NCBI GenBank assembly: GCA_963784195.1
Contig: CAWARA010000033.1
Coordinates: 124,001-188,000 of the forward strand
Length of the DNA: 64,000 nt
Source: CAVQAH01 sp963784195
GTDB lineage: Bacteria > Acidobacteriota > Vicinamibacteria > Vicinamibacterales > 2-12-FULL-66-21
Reading direction: 5' to 3'
Shown here: positions 59,691 through 64,000 of the stretch, piece after piece
How the letters are laid out: each line of letters starts with the position of its first letter
Position numbering within the stretch: the stretch's first letter is position 1
The notes under the pieces: generated by a model
The model's input: only the letters and a program-made list of their open reading frames with translations
What the model was told of the DNA's origin: nothing
The model's database searches: none
Program-made: the position numbers and the translations under genes

Positions 59691-62101
59691 AGGACTTCGA
59701 GTTCGCGTTCAGACGACTGCGCCGCACCCCTCTGTTCTCGGTCGCGGTGATGCTGATTCTCGGCCTTGGGATCGGTGCGAGCGCAACCACGTTGAGCGTC
59801 GTCAACACGTTGATGTGGCGGCCAGTAAATGTGCCAAATCCTGAGCAGTTGATTTCGATCGGGGCGCGCTCGAAAGACGGCCTCGTGCGCTCAATTCCGC
59901 TCCCGCTGATTGAGGCGCTTGCACGTTCGGAGCTATCCAGCGATGCACCCTGCGCGTATAGCACCGGCTTCGCGGCGACAGATGTCAACGGCCAGTCGGC
60001 GCGTCCTTTTCTCATGTTCTTGGCGGGCGATTGCTTTGCTACCTTTCAGGTTCAACCGCTGTTCGGGCGGTTCATCAGACTGGAGGAGGCGCCGTTTCAT
60101 GAGAAGGGCAGCGCCGTCGCCATGCTCGGCTATGGGTATTGGCAGCGGATGTTCGGAGGCGCTCCCGACGTCGTCGGCAAAACGATCCGCATCGACACCG
60201 CGACCGCCACGATTGTGGGTGTGCTCCCACGCCACTTTACCGGCATGAACAAGGACCAGGAGACCGCGCTGGTATTGCCGTTCAACTCAATCCGCACCCA
60301 CACCGCCGCTACTTTTATCTTCGCCCGACTTCGTGGTGGCCGGCAGATCACGCAGGTAGAGAGTCAGCTGCGCACCGTCTGGGCGTCAGGGCTTGACGTC
60401 GCCTTGCCGGCAACGCTGACCGGTGCTGCGCGCCGTGCAGCGCTGGACGTCGAACCCGAGCTTCGGTCGGCGCGCGCCGGTCAGTCGACGTTACGGAATC
60501 TGTATGGTTCGACATTCGTGAATATCGCCTGGTTGACCGGCCTCCTGGTTCTGCTGACCAGCATCAACGTCGGCGGTCTGCTGTGCTCGCGCCTGGCGTC
60601 GAAACTCACAGAAATGGCGATCCTGCGTGCACTGGGCGCCACGCGTGCACGGATCGTGCGCACCGTACTGATGGAAGCCGTGCTGCTGTCTTGTGGGGGT
60701 TGTGCGATCGGATTGCCTCTGGCCTACGTCGCGGCGCCTGCGTTTGTGACCCTGCTGCCGGTTGGCTTTGTACCGTGGACCATCTCGTTCACACCGGACG
60801 GAAGAGTTATCGCCGCGTCGGTCTGCATTGCGATGCTCGTGGCGCTGGTGATTACAGTGATCCCGGCCTGGATCGGGACGCGCCGCCACTCTCTGGCGCT
60901 GGGCACGGATCGGAGCGTCACCCGCGCGACGTATCGATCAGCGCAGGTGCTTCTCGTGTTCCAAGTCGCGGCGACGTTGGTGCTCGTGTTTGGGTGCAGC
61001 CTTGTGGTCCGCTCGCTCGTGGCGCTCCAAAACGTCGATCGAGGGTACGCCGCTAATGACGTGCTGTCGATCAGGTTGACGGAGACAGCCGGCGGTTACA
61101 GCACACTGGACCAGCCGACCTACTACCGCGAGCTGGTCAGACGCGTCAGCGCGCTGCCTGGCGTTACGTCCGTCGGGATGGCGCGATATTTCGGGACGGT
61201 TCCCGACGAACGTGCCTGGTACGGACCGGTCTCCTGGTCAGGCGAGGAGCAGGCGGCGACGACTGCGATTTACGAATACACCTCTCCAGGATTCTTCCAG
61301 ACAGTCGGCATTCCGCTGCTGCGCGGCCGTGATTTCTCGTGGTCGGATGCGCCCGGCTCGCTCCCGGTCGTGCTGGTGAGCGACAGCCTTGCCCGCATCC
61401 TCGAACCCGAGGGCAACGTGGTCGGACGCTTTCTCCGCTATGGAACGGAGCCCGCGCGTCAGGAGCTGCAGATCATCGGTGTCGTCGGCAACACGAGTTT
61501 CGGAAACTCTCGGTCAGCACAGATTCGCACGGTGTACTTTCCAGGGATACAGGCTGCACAGGCCACTACCGGCACGCTGCACATCAAAACGAAGGCAGAT
61601 CTCGGTGCGGTGGCCGGACCGGTCCGCGAGATCCTCGCGAACATGGGTCACGAACAGGTCGGGAACATGTCGACCATTGATGGTCTGTTCGACGGCTGGC
61701 TCGTCGCCGAGCGGATGGGCGCCAGCGTGAGCACCGCTGTGACCGTGCTGGCGCTCTGCATCGCGGGTGTCGGCGTGTACGCGCTGCTGGCGTATGCCGT
61801 CGCTCGTCGGACCCGCGAGATCGGCATCCGGATCGCGGTCGGCGCCACCGCTCGCGACGTGTCCTCCTTGGTCTTGCGCGACGCTCTTATCCTCGCCGGA
61901 GCCGGCGTCGGTCTTGGTATTCCGGCCGCTCTGATGTCCGCCCGAGTGTTGGAGTCGCTCATGTTCGGTATCACGACGAGCAACATGACGACGCTGATCG
62001 CGTCGGCCACGCTGCTGATCGCCATTGCTGTGAGTGCCGCGGTGGTCCCCGCATGGCGCGCGGTGCGTGTCGATCCAATGATCGCATTACGCGCGGAGTG
62101 A
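59687..62101 (+). CDS. ADOP-type ABC transporter permease (FtsX/MacB-like)
   Basis: 804 residues. It opens MKDFEFAFRRLRRTPLFSVA, typical of the acidobacterial duplicated orphan permease (ADOP) group. Two MacB-type periplasmic domains (for example GGAPDVVGKTIRIDTATATI and TSPGFFQTVGIPLLRGRDFS) alternate with two FtsX membrane modules (LTEMAILRALGATRARIVR and TREIGIRIAVGATARDVSS). It is complete, ending VPAWRAVRVDPMIALRAE. The partner ATPase is not adjacent, which is usual for this group. The ATG follows AAACGGAGGCGTC. Confidence 0.92.
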
Positions 62102-62208
62102 AGTTCCTCTGGATGGCACCAGTAGGTAGGTAGCTTGCTTAAGATAGATTGCGCGCCTGTCTACCGGCCGGTCAAGGTGGCGCGAATGCTCCTGTGCTCC
62201 GCAAGAAC

Positions 62209-62500
62209 TCACGCGGCGACGTGTTTCAGGTGGTAATAGTGGTGTAGCCCGCCGAGCCGAGCACTGGCAACGACGCTATGCGCAGGTGACAGGCTGTGGC
62301 CGGTCAGCGGCGCCCGGCCAGTCGGTGTATCCGGCAGGCCCGGACCCAAGGCGGAATGTGGGCGTTCACCGTTGTAGTGGCGTATTCCCCTCCGCCCAGC
62401 CGCAAATGCGGCTCGGCAAGCGGAATCATCCAATCGAGACACTCGCGCCGAGCGGTCCTAAAGAATCGCTTCCAGACCCGTTGGCCTGCGGCGTGATGAG
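62209..62500 (-). pseudogene. Integrase-core transposase, C-terminal remnant
   Basis: Minus-strand pieces in two frames: FFRTARRECLDWMIPLAEPH then RHYNGERPHSALGPGLPDTP and LGGLHHYYHLKHVAA to the stop at 62209. These are the last portion of an rve-type transposase. The catalytic DDE core is missing. Confidence 0.7.
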
Positions 62501-62529
62501 GGTAAATCCGATGCTCGTCGCCATTCCCG

Positions 62530-62736
62530 CACTCTGCGCCGGCAGAGGTGTTCGCCGTACTCGATGCCCGGCAGTTTTCTTGGCCCCCACCCGCGTGGCG
62601 GAACAGGGATGTCCTTGCCGATCGCACAACTTGCCGAGCCCTCGACAGGAGAGGCCCAGTTCCTTCGCGGGCGTATCGAGGGCGTAGTCCACGCTCGGTC
62701 GTAGAGCTGTTGGCGGGTGAGGGTGATGGTGGGCAT
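62530..62736 (-). pseudogene. Fragment of an uncharacterised protein beginning MPTITLTRQQLYDRAW
   Basis: The start MPTITLTRQQLYDRAWTTP, then KELGLSCRGLGKLCDR in one frame and DIPVPPRGWGPRKLPGIEYG in another, resembles a family with LYDLVWS and IPVPPRGYWAK motifs. It is truncated by the transposase remnant and contains frameshifts. Function unknown. Confidence 0.5.
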
Positions 62737-62793
62737 TTCGAGAGGCTACATCGACCCATTGCCTGTGATGACCGTTGATGGGATCATCCCTCC

Positions 62794-63080
62794 GTGATCC
62801 CCGTCTCCCAGTTGCTCTCTGTTCGAGGCTTCGAGCCCAACCGCAAACACGTCAAGCTCGTGCGGCACAAGGACAGCCGGTTCGATCTCGAAGCGCTGCG
62901 GCGCACACCGTGGTTCGACGTCTACCAGCAGTACCAGTCGAGGCCGGTGTTCGACGACTGCACGCAGATCGTCTCGTTCATCGGGGAGGAGTATCCGAAG
63001 AGCCGATTCGTGGGGGTCTACGATGTAGGTACGCGGCGCACCGCGGTGGATGTGCCCCGTCCAGTGGATTGTCCATATCC
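62794..63080 (+). pseudogene. GIY-YIG nuclease-type protein, N-terminal fragment
   Basis: From the ATG at 62794: VSQLLSVRGFEPNRKHVKLV, RHKDSRFDLEALRRTPWFDV and TQIVSFIGEEYPKSRFVGVY. This matches the conserved head of a GIY-YIG-containing nuclease family in which the catalytic domain is C-terminal. Here the reading frame runs to 63162 but homology stops near 63080, where an oppositely oriented gene fragment begins, so the nuclease domain is lost. Confidence 0.5.
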
Positions 63081-63169
63081 TGATTTGACGGCAGAACCAC
63101 CGTCGTTTCCTCAGCTCTGCCCCAGAATCGCGGCGGGTCCAGGACTTCGTGTTGCGCAATGACATACAT
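62978..63169 (-). pseudogene. Truncated small protein beginning MYVIAQHEVLDPPRFW
   Basis: The ATG at 63169 has GGAGG 6 bases upstream. The first ~30 residues (MYVIAQHEVLDPPRFWGRAE, TTVVLPSN) match a family of about 90-residue ferredoxin-fold proteins. Beyond that the sequence is antisense to the GIY-YIG fragment and not homologous. The two fragments meet tail to tail near 63075. Confidence 0.5.
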
Positions 63170-63271
63170 CGCTAGCCTCCGTCTATTGATGCGGGCCTGC
63201 GTCGAACGAACATACCAGAACAGAGCAGACCGGGATACTACGGCGGCCCACGCCCTGTTCATCGTGTGTCG

Positions 63272-64000
63272 CTAGTTTTCACCCCTATCGGAATCGGCCG
63301 CCTCGAAACGCACGACGATCAGCGTGATGTTGTCGCTGGCCTCGCCATCATTGGCTTGTGCGAGCAGCTTCTTCGCTGCCGCCTCCGGTGCGGGCTCGGC
63401 GTCGAGAGTAGCCACGATCGCGTCGTCCGTCACCATTTCCGTCAATCCGTCTGAGCACAGCAGCAAGCGATCGCCGCCCCGCACTTCGAGTGCGCGAGCT
63501 TCGACCTTGACTCCGAGCTCCGAGCCGCCGACGACGTTCGTGATACTGTGCCGGAGCTGGTGTCCGGCGACCTGATCACGCCGAAGCGCTCCGCTGCGCA
63601 CCATGTCTGCCACGACCGTGTGGTCCTCGGTGAGCTGGTGCAACTCGTGGTCTCGGTATAGGTACGCACGGCTGTCGCCCACGTGGATGACACACAGCTG
63701 CGCACCCAGGTGGAACGCCATCGTCACCGTCGTCCCCATGCCACTCAATTCCGGGTGCGCCGCGGTTTCTTCGAGAATGCGGGCATCGGCGTGCCGAATC
63801 GCGGACTCGAACTGCGCGAGAACTCTCTGCTCGTCGGGACTGCCCGACCCGAAAAACCATCGGAACGAATCGAGCATGAACTGCTCGATGGCAGCGACGG
63901 CGAGCGCACTCGCCCGTTCGCCCGCGAGGTGCCCGCCCATGCCGTCGGCCACCAGAAACAAATGTGCGCGCTCCTCGCCAACCTGCAGCTTCGGTTCCGG
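63272..64000 (-). CDS. PP2C-family Ser/Thr protein phosphatase (5' end outside the window)
   Basis: Reads PEPKLQVGEERAHLFLVADG then MGGHLAGERAS, GTTVTMAFHLGAQLCVIHVGDSRAYLYRD, DRLLLCSDGLTEMV and EASDNITLIVV. These are the conserved metal-binding Asp motifs of PP2C/Stp1-type phosphatases. The frame stays open to the window edge, where the first conserved Asp/Arg motif is expected. It would reverse phosphorylation by the Hanks-type kinases in this region. A TTG at 63961 is not a credible start, since it lies inside the conserved core. Confidence 0.88.
   Translation of the reverse strand, partial: PEPKLQVGEERAHLFLVADGMGGHLAGERASALAVAAIEQFMLDSFRWFFGSGSPDEQRVLAQFESAIRHADARILEETAAHPELSGMGTTVTMAFHLGAQLCVIHVGDSRAYLYRDHELHQLTEDHTVVADMVRSGALRRDQVAGHQLRHSITNVVGGSELGVKVEARALEVRGGDRLLLCSDGLTEMVTDDAIVATLDAEPAPEAAAKKLLAQANDGEASDNITLIVVRFEAADSDRGEN

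Overview
The window is GC-rich bacterial DNA that most resembles a Vicinamibacteria-type Acidobacteriota chromosome. This is an inference from gene content, with no 16S in view: ECF sigma factors of the short 190-residue type, Ser/Thr kinases carrying a C-terminal TolB-like propeller, an 800-residue ADOP-type FtsX/MacB permease, carboxypeptidase-regulatory-like secreted proteins, a PIG-L-type protein with a GATase-like tail, and BshC (bacillithiol synthesis).

Layout. 1-24.8 kb is mostly core. It holds the end of a PIG-L-type protein coupled to an argininosuccinate-lyase-family gene, bshC on the opposite strand, a membrane pseudokinase/PEGA protein whose stop overlaps the start of carA, then carA-carB-comEC, mazG, a DUF1844 gene, a PhnP-like MBL hydrolase, ribF, cysS, a class-III aminotransferase, a CPBP protease, yraN and a Tat-type FMN 2-hydroxyacid oxidase. 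25.0-39.6 kb is an accessory block anchored at tRNA-Cys. The 3' half of this tRNA recurs exactly at 31.86 and 39.50 kb, which delimits two tandem segments of about 6.5 and 7.6 kb. Each begins with a small GGAGGTT hairpin and carries an ECF sigma gene and a large kinase-propeller gene, with a wrecked multicopper oxidase in the first and a secreted alpha/beta hydrolase, a recombinase scrap and a membrane protein in the second.

39.6-47.1 kb holds a PQQ dehydrogenase fused to cytochrome c, a kinase with an internal deletion, an IS91-like element that pairs an HUH transposase with a tyrosine recombinase between inverted repeats, and a graveyard of methyltransferase, acetyltransferase and transposase scraps. 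47.1-56 kb is a secreted/effector cluster: a beta-helix/FG-GAP protein divergent from a metzincin protease, two convergent TIR-domain genes of lower GC, a collagen-like exported protein and a histone-H1-like basic protein. 56-64 kb has a kinase 5' stub, a carboxypeptidase-regulatory-like protein, a truncated kinase followed by an ADOP permease, more truncated scraps, and a PP2C phosphatase running off the right end.

Frameshifts are unevenly spread. About 14 kb of housekeeping genes (carA to cysS) have only one, in a small nuclease-like gene, while several accessory genes have two to about ten. Either they are decaying, or the assembly carries local indel errors; the sequence alone cannot decide. 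No rRNA, CRISPR array or origin was seen. The most interesting signals are the tRNA-Cys-bounded sigma/kinase cassettes, the pseudokinase coupled to carA, and the TIR pair beside the secreted metzincin cluster.
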